NCBI GenBank assembly: GCA_001725415.1
Contig: MEGH01000026.1
Coordinates: forward strand, 36,395-100,394
Direction: 5' to 3'
DNA: 64,000 bases
From: Pseudonocardia sp. SCN 73-27
GTDB lineage: Bacteria > Actinomycetota > Actinomycetes > Mycobacteriales > Pseudonocardiaceae
Under the pieces are notes generated by a model that saw only the letters and a list, made by a program, of their open reading frames with translations, was not told the DNA's origin and did no database searches. This document shows positions 49,305 to 58,018 of this stretch, piece after piece (the stretch's first letter is position 1; each line of letters begins with the position of its first letter). The position numbers were made by a program, and so were the translations under genes.

Positions 49305-50670
49305 CGGCGCTGCCGACGCGGGCCAGCGAGCGGTCGGGCAGTGTCACGACCAGGCAGATCCCGCTGACGACCAGCAGGAACACCGCGAGCCGGTGCAGGC
49401 CGGGGGTGTCGGCGCCGTGGGCGAAGAACCCGCCGGTCGCGGCCGCGGCGACGATCGCGCCGAGGTAGGAGAACGTCCGCAGCAGCCCGGCCGACGACGC
49501 CGTGCGCTGCGGCTCGGACTGGTGGTAGACGGCGTTCTGGTTGCCGAGGCCGCCCAGCCCCATCCCGACGCCGCCCGCGACGGCGATCAGGACGAGCAGC
49601 CAGATGCCGCTCCCGGCGCCGAGCACCAGGAACAGCGCGACCTGTACGACCTGCGCCACGGCGGCCACGACGAGCTTCGCGCGCACCGCGCCCTGGCGGC
49701 CGGTGAGCGCGGTGACGACGATCGTCGTCAGGAACATCGGGAGCATGACGAGCCCGGCCTGCGTCGGGGTGAGCCCGCGCGTCTCCTGCAGCCACTGGGT
49801 GTAGCCGTAGATGAAGGCGTAGCCGATCGTGAACGTCAGGAGCGCGCGGACGTACGTCGCGACCAGTGCGGGGTTGCCGCCGAGCACCCGCAGGTCGACG
49901 AACGGGCTCGTGGTGCGCAGCTCACGCACCGCGAACACCGCGGCGGCCGCGGCGGCGGCGAGCACCAGGTACCAGTGCCCGGCCGAGGGCGACATGAGGA
50001 ACAACAGCAACGTCGTCAGGGTGACGGTGAACAGCACGATGCCGAGCAGGTCGATACGGGGTCGTGGGGCGTCGGCGTCGGGTGCGGTGTGGTGGGGGAG
50101 CCGCAGGGCGCCGAGTACGAGGCAGGCGACGGCCAGCGGGATGTTGACGGCGAAGACCGCGCGCCAGCCTCCGAGGCCGACGAGCACGCCGGCGATCGTC
50201 GGCCCCACGACGGCGACGGTCTGGCCGGCCATCGCCAGCAGGGCGAGGACGCTCGCCGGGCTCTCCTGCCCGGTCCGCTTGCCCTCGCTGCGGATCAGGT
50301 ACATCGCCGCGGGGTAGCCGGCGCACGTGCCGAAACCGAGCAGGACACGGGCGATCACCAGCACCCACAGCGACGGCGCGAGCATGCCGAGGATGCCGGC
50401 GAGCCCGGCCAGCGCGGTACCGACGAGGTAGAGCCGGCGCGGGCCGTGGACGTCGATCAGCCTGCCGACGACGGGCTGCCCGACGGCCGTCGCCAGGTAC
50501 AGCCCCGACACCAGCCACGCGGTCTCCGACGGTGGCGCCCCGAACGCCAGTCCGATCGGCACGAGCGACACCGCGATCATCGACGTGTTGACCGGGTTGA
50601 GCGTCGCGCCGAGCATCATCGGCGCGATCAGCCGCCGGTCGAACGCGTCGGTGACGCGGGTGCGGCTCAC
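49288..50670 (-). CDS. MFS transporter (14-TM drug:H+ antiporter type)
   Basis: 460 residues from a GTG overlapping the MarR stop. It has about 12-14 TM segments, beginning LIAPMMLGATLNPVNTSMIA. Motif A is GRLIDVHGPRRLYLVGTAL, and the antiporter motif C region is GQTVAVVGPTIAGVLVGLGG followed by WRAVFAVNIPLAVACLVLGA. The DHA2 style and a MarR regulator encoded upstream in the same operon suggest export of a toxic small molecule, with the MarR protein sensing it. The substrate is not evident. Confidence 0.9.
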   Translation of the reverse strand: MSRTRVTDAFDRRLIAPMMLGATLNPVNTSMIAVSLVPIGLAFGAPPSETAWLVSGLYLATAVGQPVVGRLIDVHGPRRLYLVGTALAGLAGILGMLAPSLWVLVIARVLLGFGTCAGYPAAMYLIRSEGKRTGQESPASVLALLAMAGQTVAVVGPTIAGVLVGLGGWRAVFAVNIPLAVACLVLGALRLPHHTAPDADAPRPRIDLLGIVLFTVTLTTLLLFLMSPSAGHWYLVLAAAAAAAVFAVRELRTTSPFVDLRVLGGNPALVATYVRALLTFTIGYAFIYGYTQWLQETRGLTPTQAGLVMLPMFLTTIVVTALTGRQGAVRAKLVVAAVAQVVQVALFLVLGAGSGIWLLVLIAVAGGVGMGLGGLGNQNAVYHQSEPQRTASSAGLLRTFSYLGAIVAAAATGGFFAHGADTPGLHRLAVFLLVVSGICLVVTLPDRSLARVGSAAIDRP

Positions 50671-51107
50671 GGTTCGGTGACCCGGTCGAGCAACGCCATG
50701 GCCTCGACGACGGTGCGCCGCTCGGCCTCGGTGAGCCGCTCCTGCAGGGCCCTGGCCAGCCATTCCTCGCCCGCGCGGCGGCCGTCCTCCAGCAGGGCGG
50801 TGCCGGCGGGGGTGAGGGTGAGCAGCCGACGACGACCGTCGCCGGGGTCGGGGCGGCGCTCGGTGAGGCCACGTTCCTCGAGCACGGCGAGGGTCGCGGC
50901 GATCGACTGCGGGCGGACGCGTTCGGCAGCGGCGAGGTCGCTCGCCGACAGCGGGCCCTCGCGGCCGATGCGGCTCAGCGCCGAGGTCTGCGACGGCGTG
51001 AGGTCGAGATGCCCGTAGGTCTCACGGAGGCGCCGGCGCAGCCGCCCGACGAGCACGCGGACGTCGCGTGCGGCGTGGGCGGCGGACTCGGACAGCACGG
51101 CGGGCAT
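50667..51107 (-). CDS. MarR-family transcriptional regulator
   Basis: 146 residues. The winged helix reads LTPSQTSALSRIGREGPLSA, SDLAAAERVRPQSIAATLAV and LEERGLTERRPDPGDGRRRL, with the wing D-R pair typical of MarR. It is the first gene of an operon with the MFS exporter (GTGA overlap). A TACCGT element 6 nt before the ATG lies in the 18-bp gap after the LacI gene, so MarR has its own leaderless promoter. It likely represses the exporter until a ligand binds. Confidence 0.9.
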   Translation of the reverse strand: MPAVLSESAAHAARDVRVLVGRLRRRLRETYGHLDLTPSQTSALSRIGREGPLSASDLAAAERVRPQSIAATLAVLEERGLTERRPDPGDGRRRLLTLTPAGTALLEDGRRAGEEWLARALQERLTEAERRTVVEAMALLDRVTEP

Positions 51108-51113
51108 GCACCG

Positions 51114-51119
51114 ACGGTA
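51114..51119 (-). promoter_or_regulatory. Leaderless -10 for the MarR gene
   Basis: TACCGT on the minus strand, 6 nt before the ATG at 51107, in the short gap after the LacI gene. Confidence 0.4.
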
Positions 51120-51125
51120 ATTTCT

Positions 51126-52136
51126 TCAGCCCAGACTGTCCAGTTGAACCTGTGCAGTTGTGCCCCGGACGACGAGCCGCGGCGCCAGGACGACCTCTCT
51201 GCGGTCGACGTCCGCGCCGTCGAGCCGTGCGATCACCCGGCCGAGGGCGAGCGCCGCGAGACCGTCGGTGTCCTGGGCGACCGTCGTGAGGTCGACGTGG
51301 GAGAGCCGGGCAAGGCGGCTGTCGTCGAAACCCACCACCGACATGTCGCCGGGCACATCGACGTGCGCGCGGCGCAGCCGGTCGAGCAGGCCGGTGGCGC
51401 AGCGGTCGTTGAAGGCGGCCACGGCGGTCGGCCGTGTGGGCGAAGTCAGCAGGGCGTCGGCCGCGGTGGCGCCGTCGTCCTCGGTGAGCCCGCCCGGCAC
51501 GACGCACGTGTGCGCGTCGAGTCCGTTGCGCGCCATCGCCTCGGCGTAGCCGCGGCGACGATCGGCGGCGCCGGGGGCGGACCCGCCGTCGACGTGCGCG
51601 ATCCGCCGGTGCCCCAGCCCCGCGAGATGGTCGACGGTGAGCCGCAGGCCGGCGGCGTCGTCGGTACGCACGACGTCGATCGCCTTGCTGCGCACCGCCC
51701 GCGCGACCACGACGACCGGCAGGTGCCGCGCCGCGGCGACGAGCTGCGCCGTGGGCAGCTGCGGGCCGAGCAGCACCATGCCCTCGCACCGGTCCTGCTG
51801 CAGCCCGGCCAGCGCGTCGGCCTCGCTGCGGCGCGCGGTGGTGGCCGACAGCGCCAGCTCGTAGCCGGCGTCGCGGGCCGCGACGTAGAGCCCGTCGACG
51901 AGGTCGCCGTGGAAGGCGTGCGCGACACCGAACGAGACGCCGATCAGTCGCGTGCGCGAGCGGCCGAGCATGCGGGCGCGGGCGTCGGGGCGGTAGCCGA
52001 GCTCGTCGGCGGCGGCGAGGACCCGGGCGCGGGTCTCGGCGCCGGCACCAGGTGCGTCGCGGATGACGATCGACACCAGCGCCCGCGAGACGCCCGCGAG
52101 CGCGGCGACGTCCTCGAGCGTGGGGCGGCGGTTCAT
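51126..52136 (-). CDS. LacI-family transcriptional regulator
   Basis: 336 residues. The HTH is TLEDVAALAGVSRALVSIVI, the hinge helix is near YRPDARARMLGRSRT, and the periplasmic-binding-like core runs from IGVSFGVAHAFHGDLVDGLY to DMSVVGFDDSRLARLSHVDL. The core is fully kept (GLGHRRIAHVDGG, PTAVAAFNDRCATGLLDRLR). It is divergent from a dehydrogenase-isomerase operon. Two mirrored operators in the gap, one next to each promoter, indicate control of both directions with a sugar-like inducer. Confidence 0.93.
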   Translation of the reverse strand: MNRRPTLEDVAALAGVSRALVSIVIRDAPGAGAETRARVLAAADELGYRPDARARMLGRSRTRLIGVSFGVAHAFHGDLVDGLYVAARDAGYELALSATTARRSEADALAGLQQDRCEGMVLLGPQLPTAQLVAAARHLPVVVVARAVRSKAIDVVRTDDAAGLRLTVDHLAGLGHRRIAHVDGGSAPGAADRRRGYAEAMARNGLDAHTCVVPGGLTEDDGATAADALLTSPTRPTAVAAFNDRCATGLLDRLRRAHVDVPGDMSVVGFDDSRLARLSHVDLTTVAQDTDGLAALALGRVIARLDGADVDRREVVLAPRLVVRGTTAQVQLDSLG

Positions 52137-52142
52137 GCGGCC

Positions 52143-52162
52143 AGGCTACTGGAGCGCTCTAG
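52143..52162 (-). promoter_or_regulatory. LacI leaderless -10 with adjoining operator
   Basis: TAGCCT (52148-52143, minus strand) stands 6 nt before the LacI ATG. Directly behind it is CTGGAGCGCTCTAG (52149-52162), a near-perfect LacI palindrome with the central CG. This is an autorepression layout. Confidence 0.7.
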
Positions 52163-52213
52163 CCCTTCACCCCTTGACGCGCCCGTCGGGTGCCGCCCAC
52201 ACTCGACAACCGA

Positions 52214-52227
52214 CTAGAGCGCTCCAG
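52214..52227 (+). promoter_or_regulatory. LacI operator before the dehydrogenase gene
   Basis: CTAGAGCGCTCCAG is the exact reverse complement of the operator at 52149-52162. It ends 12 bp before the dehydrogenase ATG; a -35-like TTGACG is at 52174. Confidence 0.75.
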
Positions 52228-52239
52228 AAGGAGGCTGCG

Positions 52240-53256
52240 ATGACGCGGGTGGCACTGATCGGGTCCGGGCGGATGGGGGCCTTCCACGGCGAGACCGTCG
52301 CCCAACGGGTTCCGGCGGCACGGCTGGTCGCCGTCGCCGATCCCCGGCCCGGCGCCGCCGACGCCCTCGCCGCCCGCCTCGGGGCCGCCGCCACCACCGA
52401 CCCCACCGCGGTCCTCGCCGACCCCGGTATCGACGCCGTCGTCATCGCCGCGCCCGCCCGGTTCCACGCCGACCTCGTCGTCGCCGCCGCGGAGTCCGGC
52501 ACACACGTGTTCTGCGAGAAGCCCATGGCCATGGAGGTCGCCGACGCCGTCCGCGCCACCGATGCCGCGCGCGCTGCCGGCGTCGTCCTGCAGGTCGGGT
52601 TCAACCGCCGCTTCGCCGCCGACTGGCGTGCCGCTCGCACCCTCGTCGACGGGGGGCTCGGCGCTCCCCGCACCATCCGCTCGCTCACCCGCGACCCCGG
52701 CGGCTTCGACCCCGCCCGCGTCGCCCCCGACACGATCTTCCGCGAGACGCTGATCCACGACATCGACACGCTGCGGTTCCTCAACCCCGGCGCCACCGCC
52801 GTCGAGGTCTACGCGGTCGCCGACGCCCTCGTCCGCCCCGACTGGCGCGACCGCGGGCTGCTCGACACCGCCGTCATGACCGTCAGGTTCGACAACGGCG
52901 CCACCGGGATCGCCGAGGCCTGCTTCGAGGCCGCCCACGGCTACGACGTCCGCGCCGAGTGGTTCGGCCCCGGCGCCATGCTGAGCATGGGCAGCACCCG
53001 GGCCGACGGGCTCGTCGTGCACGACGCGGCCGGCCTCTCCGCGGCGACCGTCCGCTACGACCAGGACCTGTTCCGCGACGCCTACACCGCGGAGCTGACG
53101 ACGTTCGTCGACGCGGTCGTGCACGGCGGCGGCGCTCCTGGGGGCCTCCCAGGGGGCGAGGACGCCGCCGCCGCGCTGGCCATCGCAGTGGCCGGTTCCG
53201 AGTCGGTGCGCGCCGGCCGTCCGGTGCCCGTCGCGCCCGTGGCGGTGTCGGCATGA
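52240..53256 (+). CDS. Gfo/Idh/MocA-family sugar or inositol dehydrogenase
   Basis: 338 residues. NAD site: TRVALIGSGRMGAFHGETVA. The EKP motif is HVFCEKPMAMEVADAVRATD, then VVLQVGFNRRFAADWRAART and RETLIHDIDTLRFLNPGATA with the H-D catalytic pair of inositol 2-dehydrogenases. The ATG follows AGAAGGAGG. It oxidises a cyclic or open polyol with NAD(P)+ in the cytoplasm; inositol-like substrates are typical but not proven. The isomerase gene overlaps its stop (ATGA). Confidence 0.9.
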   Translation: MTRVALIGSGRMGAFHGETVAQRVPAARLVAVADPRPGAADALAARLGAAATTDPTAVLADPGIDAVVIAAPARFHADLVVAAAESGTHVFCEKPMAMEVADAVRATDAARAAGVVLQVGFNRRFAADWRAARTLVDGGLGAPRTIRSLTRDPGGFDPARVAPDTIFRETLIHDIDTLRFLNPGATAVEVYAVADALVRPDWRDRGLLDTAVMTVRFDNGATGIAEACFEAAHGYDVRAEWFGPGAMLSMGSTRADGLVVHDAAGLSAATVRYDQDLFRDAYTAELTTFVDAVVHGGGAPGGLPGGEDAAAALAIAVAGSESVRAGRPVPVAPVAVSA

Positions 53257-54032
53257 GCTACCGCCTCGCCGTCAGCGCGGAGATGCAGTTCGTCGACCTG
53301 CCGTTCGTCGAGCGCGCCCGCCGCATCCACGACCTGGGGTTCCAGGTCGAGATCTGGGACTGGACCACCAAGGACCTCGACACCCTCGCCGCCACCGGGG
53401 CCACGTTCTCGTCGATGACCGGGTACGTCACCGGCACCCTGGCCGACCCCGACGGCGCCGAGGAGCTGCTGCGCACCGCCGCCGACTCGCTCGCCGCCGC
53501 CGACCGGCTCGGCTGTCCGCGGCTCAATGTCCACGGCACCGGTCTGGACAGCCGCGGCCTGCCCGTGCGGCCCGCCGACGTCGTCACGCCGACGATGTGG
53601 CTGACCGCGGCCCGCACACTGGGCCGGCTCGCCGAGCTGGGGGAGAAGGCCGGCCGGGTGTTCACGCTGGAGAACCTCAACACCGCCGTCGACCACCCCG
53701 GCACGCCGTTCGCGCGCGCCGCGGACACGTTCGCGCTGGTCGAGGCCGTCGGCAGCCCTCACCTGCGGATGAACCTCGACCTCTACCACGCCCAGATCGG
53801 CGAGGGGAACCTCATCGCGCTACTGGAGACGACGCTGCCCGCGGTCGGGGAGATCCAGGTCGCCGACGTCCCCGGCCGCTGTGAGCCCGGCACCGGGGAG
53901 ATCCACTACCCGGCGATCGCCGCCGCGCTGCGCCGGCTCGATTACGACGGCGTCGTCGCCCTGGAGGGCTGGGCCGCCGGCGACCCGGAACGTGCGCTGG
54001 CCGCGTTCCGGTCCGCCTTCGACGCGAACTGA
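53253..54032 (+). CDS. Hydroxypyruvate-isomerase/IolI-like TIM-barrel protein
   Basis: 259 residues of the xylose-isomerase-like barrel. RLAVSAEMQFVDLPFVERAR begins the chain, then LGFQVEIWDWTTKDLDTLAA, CPRLNVHGTGLDSRGLPV, FTLENLNTAVDHPGTPFARA (metal Glu), LRMNLDLYHAQIGEGNLIAL (Asp, His) and IQVADVPGRCEPGTGEIHYP. This order is that of Hyi. It probably isomerises the product of the dehydrogenase encoded just upstream. Its last 91 bases overlap the tail of the convergent GNAT gene. Confidence 0.88.
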   Translation: MSYRLAVSAEMQFVDLPFVERARRIHDLGFQVEIWDWTTKDLDTLAATGATFSSMTGYVTGTLADPDGAEELLRTAADSLAAADRLGCPRLNVHGTGLDSRGLPVRPADVVTPTMWLTAARTLGRLAELGEKAGRVFTLENLNTAVDHPGTPFARAADTFALVEAVGSPHLRMNLDLYHAQIGEGNLIALLETTLPAVGEIQVADVPGRCEPGTGEIHYPAIAAALRRLDYDGVVALEGWAAGDPERALAAFRSAFDAN

Positions 54033-55219
54033 GGCGGCCGCACGACCGCCGTCGCCTCCACCGCGTCGCGCTGCGCGGGCAGAGCTGTCGGCTCCGCGAC
54101 CCCGCCCCTGCGGGCGGAGGCGCGACGGGCGAGGAGCGCGCGGGCCCGGTCGCGCGCGTCGGTCGCGACCCGTTTGCCGAGGCCGGCGCCGCGCCGGGCG
54201 GTGCGCACCCCCAGGTCGGCGAGCAGGGTCGCACGGCCGGGAAGCGTCGCCGGGTGGACGTCGAGACGGTGGATGTCGCGCACGTCGTCGGCCCAGCGCA
54301 TCTTGTAGGGCTCGGCCGACCCCATGAACTCGTAGCTGCGCCCGCTCTCGACCGACGTCCGGATCTGCTCGAACAGCAGGATCAGCCCGGGCGAGTACGG
54401 CCGGTGGTCGGGCTCGTAGGAGGCCTTGAGCGGGTAGGTCGCGTACTCGTCCTCGAGGCACAGCTCACCCGCGATCGCCCTGCCGTCGAGCTCCAGGAAC
54501 GCCACCCGCAACAGTCCGGCCGCCCCGGCCCAGGCGGCGAGCCCGGCGTAGAAGGCGCGGGTGCGGGCGTCGGACAGGATCGCGGTTCCGGACTCGCCCT
54601 TCCAGCCGCTCGCCTCGATCTCCAGGAACCGGGCGACGGCCGCGTCGAGGTCGCCGCCGTCGGCGACATAGCGCACCGGGCCGAGCTTCTCCAGCTTGCG
54701 ACGGTTGCGCTGCAGCTGCCGCACCCGGCGTGCCTCCCGCCGGTCCACGTAGGACTCGAACGTCACGTCGCCCGGAACGTAGGGGGAGCGCTGGACGATC
54801 TCGCCGCGCACGTGGGCGCCTCGCCGGGTGAGCGTGTCCGTCGTCGACTCACTCACCGGCGTCGTGAGGTGGCTGAGCTCGACCCGCCGGCCGCTCGCCA
54901 GCACGTGCTCGAGCAGCAGGGTGCGGGCCGCGTCGTCGACCGCGACGGGGCCGGACACGAAGCTGTGCCAGTTGGTCGGGCTGCTCACGACGCCGCGGCG
55001 CTCCACCAGGGGCATCACGGCGACGAGCGCCTCGCCGCGGCGCACGGTGACGACGCGACGGCTGCCGGCGCCGAAGGCGTCCCACCAGGCGGTGAACCAG
55101 CCGGGCCGGTGGAAGGGTGTCGCCCCGGCCCGGTCGACGAGGTCGTCCCACTCGGCAGTGAGCTCGGGGGTCACGACGGGATGGCTGTGCACTGAGAGGG
55201 AGCCGGCTACTGCGGGCAT
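53942..55219 (-). CDS. GNAT-fold acyltransferase (CelD/FemAB-like, BioF2-type)
   Basis: 425 residues from the ATG at 55219. The first half reads ATPFHRPGWFTAWWDAFGAG and ALVAVMPLVERRGVVSSPTN. The core acetyltransferase part is FESYVDRREARRVRQLQRNR, FLEIEASGWKGESGTAILSD, LLRVAFLELDGRAIAGELCL and EPDHRPYSPGLILLFEQIRT, the layout of CelD/BcsL-like GNATs that act on cell-surface polymers. The last ~75 residues are basic and of low complexity, and 30 of them are encoded opposite the isomerase gene. Either the tail is dispensable or a stop was lost by mutation. Confidence 0.85.
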   Translation of the reverse strand: MPAVAGSLSVHSHPVVTPELTAEWDDLVDRAGATPFHRPGWFTAWWDAFGAGSRRVVTVRRGEALVAVMPLVERRGVVSSPTNWHSFVSGPVAVDDAARTLLLEHVLASGRRVELSHLTTPVSESTTDTLTRRGAHVRGEIVQRSPYVPGDVTFESYVDRREARRVRQLQRNRRKLEKLGPVRYVADGGDLDAAVARFLEIEASGWKGESGTAILSDARTRAFYAGLAAWAGAAGLLRVAFLELDGRAIAGELCLEDEYATYPLKASYEPDHRPYSPGLILLFEQIRTSVESGRSYEFMGSAEPYKMRWADDVRDIHRLDVHPATLPGRATLLADLGVRTARRGAGLGKRVATDARDRARALLARRASARRGGVAEPTALPAQRDAVEATAVVRPPQFASKADRNAASARSGSPAAQPSRATTPS

Positions 55220-55292
55220 GCGGGATCCTCGTGATGGGACGGGCATCGCGATGCGTGCCCGACGACGTCGGTGGAAGGCCTGAGGACGGGCC

Positions 55293-55862
55293 TCAGGGCG
55301 GTCCACGACGGTGCGGCACCACCCACGGCGACCACCCCGGCGCGACGACCGTGACGCCGGTGCGCACGCCTGCGCCCGTCGACCCGGCCGGCACCGGGGC
55401 ATACGCCGGGGCGGCGAGGCCTCGTGCCCGCCGCACCCATGTCCGCGCCGACCGCGTCAGCGCCGCGGCGACGCTCGCGTGCACCGCGACGCCGATCGCG
55501 AGCAACGCGGCCGGGGGAGCCGCGTGCCACACCGTCACGTACTCGACGCACTCGACCAGCAGGAACGCGAGGGGACCGAGGACGGCCCAGCCCGCTCCGC
55601 AGCGGGGCTCGTCGTGCTCGGCCGCCGAGGCCGGCCGTCCGGTGGTGGCGAGCGTGGCGACGGCGATCATCGCGACGGCCACCGTGACCGCGAGCGCGGC
55701 GGGGAGCCAGCGGCCCGCGTCGGCGAGCAGGCCGTCCGCGACCGCGTCGTCGGTGCATCCCGCATACGCGGCGAGCGTCAACGCCTGGCTCGCCAACCAG
55801 CCGGCCGCCCCGATCGCCGCGACCGTCAGGAGTGAGAACACCCCGGCCGAACGGTCGCGCAT
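55293..55862 (-). CDS. Membrane protein, function unknown
   Basis: 189 residues, four or five hydrophobic segments: VFSLLTVAAIGAAGWLASQA, PAALAVTVAVAMIAVATLA, WAVLGPLAFLLVECVEYVTV and AALLAIGVAVHASVAAALT, then a proline/glycine-rich tail. No family recognised. Upstream, between it and the glucoamylase-like gene, is a comparatively AT-rich patch (AAACCTTACGTAAAA around 55905-55920) that probably holds divergent promoters. It is likely a real but lineage-specific gene. Confidence 0.6.
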   Translation of the reverse strand: MRDRSAGVFSLLTVAAIGAAGWLASQALTLAAYAGCTDDAVADGLLADAGRWLPAALAVTVAVAMIAVATLATTGRPASAAEHDEPRCGAGWAVLGPLAFLLVECVEYVTVWHAAPPAALLAIGVAVHASVAAALTRSARTWVRRARGLAAPAYAPVPAGSTGAGVRTGVTVVAPGWSPWVVPHRRGPP

Positions 55863-56022
55863 GCGGGCGGCCCCCTCCCGGCGAATGACATTGCCTCGAA
55901 AGGGTAAACCTTACGTAAAAGACTGGTCCAACGAGGTGGCATCGGGTAGGTGGCTCGGCGCGTCCGCGTGGACGCATGCGGATGGCGGGGCGAGACTGCG
56001 ACCAGCGCGACGAGGGGGGCCG

Positions 56023-57369
56023 ATGACGCCGGGAAACACCACACCGCGGTACGCGATCGTGCAGTCCGCGGTCGGCGGCGCCGACCCCGACCTGATGGCA
56101 CAGATCATGCTGCCGCTCATGCTGCGCAACGTCTCGAGCGAGCTGTTCCGGTTCGAGGACCCCGCCGACCCGGCCAAGGAGTCGGCACCCGGCTGCGTCA
56201 TCGCGGCACCCTCGACCGGGACCAACCTCCCGTCCGTCAAGCAGGACTACGTCTACGCCTGGGTCCGCGACGCCGCCGTCGTCGCAGGAGAGATCGCGCT
56301 CGGCGACCCGCCCGGCCGCGACGACCGCCTCCGCGAGTACATCCGGTTCTCACGGCTCTGCCAGGCCAACGCCGAATCGGCAGGCCACGTCGCCCGCGCC
56401 GCGTTCACGATCGAGGGCGACCCCCGCGCCTGGTCCGACCAGTCCGACGGCGCCGCCCTCCAGACCCTCGCCGTCATGACCGCGTGGGACGACCTCGACG
56501 ACACCACCCGCGCCGTCGCCCGGGACCTCGTGGCGCGCAACGTCGCCTTCCTGCTCGACGCGCACGCCGGGCCCACCGTCGACCTCTGGGAGACCTGGCA
56601 CGGGTACTCCCTGTTCACCCGCAGCGTGCAGCTCCGGTGCCTGAAAGCCGTGCGCGGCACCGAGTTCGCCCCCGCCGACACCCCGCGGCTCGACGCCGCC
56701 ATCGCCGACCTCACCGGCGTCCTCACCGACGACGACCACTGGGACGCCGCCCGCAACCACCTGATCTCCATGATCGGCGACACCCAGCCCGGCTACGAGC
56801 CCAACATCTCCAGCGTCATGGCCGCGGTCTACGGCGCGCTGGAGGTGACCGACACCCGCGTCCTCGCGACCGTCGCCGCTCTGCGCGCCGCCTGGACCGG
56901 CGGCCCCGACGCCTACCCCGTCAACGCCGCCGACGCCGCGCTCGGCCTCGGCCCGATGTTCGGGCGCTTCCCCGGCGACACCTACGACGGCGACGACAAC
57001 GACAGCGGCACCGGCCACCCCTGGGCGCTGTGCACCGCCAACGTCGCCGAGGTGCACTACGACCTCGCCGCGGCCGTCGCGTCGACCGGGAGGATCCCGA
57101 TCGACGACCGGTCGCGGCTGTTCTTCGACCAGCTCGGCATCGGCGCGACCACGACGATCGCCGACGTCGCCGCCATCCTCTGCGACGCCGGCGACCGGAT
57201 GCTCGGCGCGCTGATCCGGCACAGCGACCACCTCGAGCTGTCCGAGCAGTTCGACGCAGCGACCGGGTACGAGAAGAGTGTCCGCAACCTGACCTGGAGC
57301 TACGCGGCCTACCTCTCGGCGGTCCGCGCCCGCCGCCGCGCCCTCTCGACACCCCTCCCGACCGTCTGA
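56023..57369 (+). CDS. GH15 glucoamylase-like glycoside hydrolase
   Basis: 448 residues from the ATG at 56023 after GAGGGGGG. The (alpha/alpha)6 barrel marks of GH15 are present: DYVYAWVRDAAVVAGEIAL, WSDQSDGAALQTLAVM, TVDLWETWHGYSLFTRSVQL (general acid in LWE), YEPNISSVMAAVYG and LSEQFDAATGYEKSVRN with the general-base Glu of SEQF, then LTWSYAAYLSAVRAR. There is no signal peptide, so it acts on intracellular glucans or oligosaccharides. It lacks starch-binding or N-terminal super-sandwich domains of larger bacterial relatives. No glycogen genes are adjacent. Confidence 0.87.
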   Translation: MTPGNTTPRYAIVQSAVGGADPDLMAQIMLPLMLRNVSSELFRFEDPADPAKESAPGCVIAAPSTGTNLPSVKQDYVYAWVRDAAVVAGEIALGDPPGRDDRLREYIRFSRLCQANAESAGHVARAAFTIEGDPRAWSDQSDGAALQTLAVMTAWDDLDDTTRAVARDLVARNVAFLLDAHAGPTVDLWETWHGYSLFTRSVQLRCLKAVRGTEFAPADTPRLDAAIADLTGVLTDDDHWDAARNHLISMIGDTQPGYEPNISSVMAAVYGALEVTDTRVLATVAALRAAWTGGPDAYPVNAADAALGLGPMFGRFPGDTYDGDDNDSGTGHPWALCTANVAEVHYDLAAAVASTGRIPIDDRSRLFFDQLGIGATTTIADVAAILCDAGDRMLGALIRHSDHLELSEQFDAATGYEKSVRNLTWSYAAYLSAVRARRRALSTPLPTV

Positions 57370-57378
57370 CACGACGAA

Positions 57379-57445
57379 CCCGCCGAGTCCGACGCGCCGC
57401 TGGTCCGGATCATGATCGAACCAGTCCGATGTCGAACCCGGCGGG
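57379..57445. terminator. Possible bidirectional terminator region
   Basis: CCCGCCG (57379-57385) and CGGCGGG (57439-57445) can pair around an inner TGGT/ACCA stem with GATCATGATC at its centre, between convergent genes. The stem is weak, so the call is tentative. Confidence 0.3.
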
Positions 57446-57460
57446 CCTCGGTGTGGGTCG

Positions 57461-57904
57461 TCAGGCGGTGCCTGTGAAGACGATCGGCGAGCCCAGCGCC
57501 GTCGGCGACAGCTCGACCTGGACGTCGCCCTTCTGCCGCGGCACGGAGAAGGCAACCGTGTAGGTCAGGCTCTTGCCCGGGAGGATCGTCGACGACGTCG
57601 TCACGCCGACCTTCTTCTGGATGTCGGTGATGTCCGGCGCGGAGGCACCGGCGGCGGTCGCCTTGGCGCCCACGGCGAACGGGTTGAAGGCGAACGGCGA
57701 GGTGCTGTTGTTGGTGATCGTCACGTCGAACTTGACCGCCCGCGCGATCTCGCCCCCCATCGCCGCCGCGCTCGGAGACGGCGTGTACGCGGTGGGCGTC
57801 GACACCGAGTAGGCGATGTCGGAGACCGTCACGGTCTGGCCGAACGAGATCGTGAGGGCCGCGATCGGGTCGTCGACGAGGGTGAAGTGGCGGTGCAGGA
57901 ACAC
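57461..57904 (-). CDS. DUF4352-like domain protein, apparently without signal peptide
   Basis: 147 residues from a GTG. The domain is an Ig-like beta sandwich: ALTISFGQTVTVSDIAYSVS, VKFDVTITNNSTSPFAFNPF, TILPGKSLTYTVAFSVPRQK and DVQVELSPTALGSPIVFTGT, as in DUF4352 lipoproteins. Those normally carry a secretion signal and a low-complexity linker. Here the frame continues upstream for about 25 codons (DSEDSSYRYLADGDP and others) without a start codon before a stop. The gene therefore looks 5'-truncated, or it is a cytosolic variant. Confidence 0.55.
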   Translation of the reverse strand: MFLHRHFTLVDDPIAALTISFGQTVTVSDIAYSVSTPTAYTPSPSAAAMGGEIARAVKFDVTITNNSTSPFAFNPFAVGAKATAAGASAPDITDIQKKVGVTTSSTILPGKSLTYTVAFSVPRQKGDVQVELSPTALGSPIVFTGTA

Positions 57905-58018
57905 CGGGTCGCCGTCGGCTAGGTACCGGTAGCTGCTGTCCTCAGAATCCGGCGATCGCCTGGTCGGGCTGGCTAGTCACTGTTAGCCTCGGATCTCGAG
58001 CGGAAGGACGGTGTCGAC

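Noticed and set aside
55231-57369. Long N-terminal extension of the GH15 protein
   Set aside because: The first 264 codons run across the membrane protein gene on the other strand and the promoter gap; the family N-terminus begins at the ATG at 56023 with a good ribosome-binding site.
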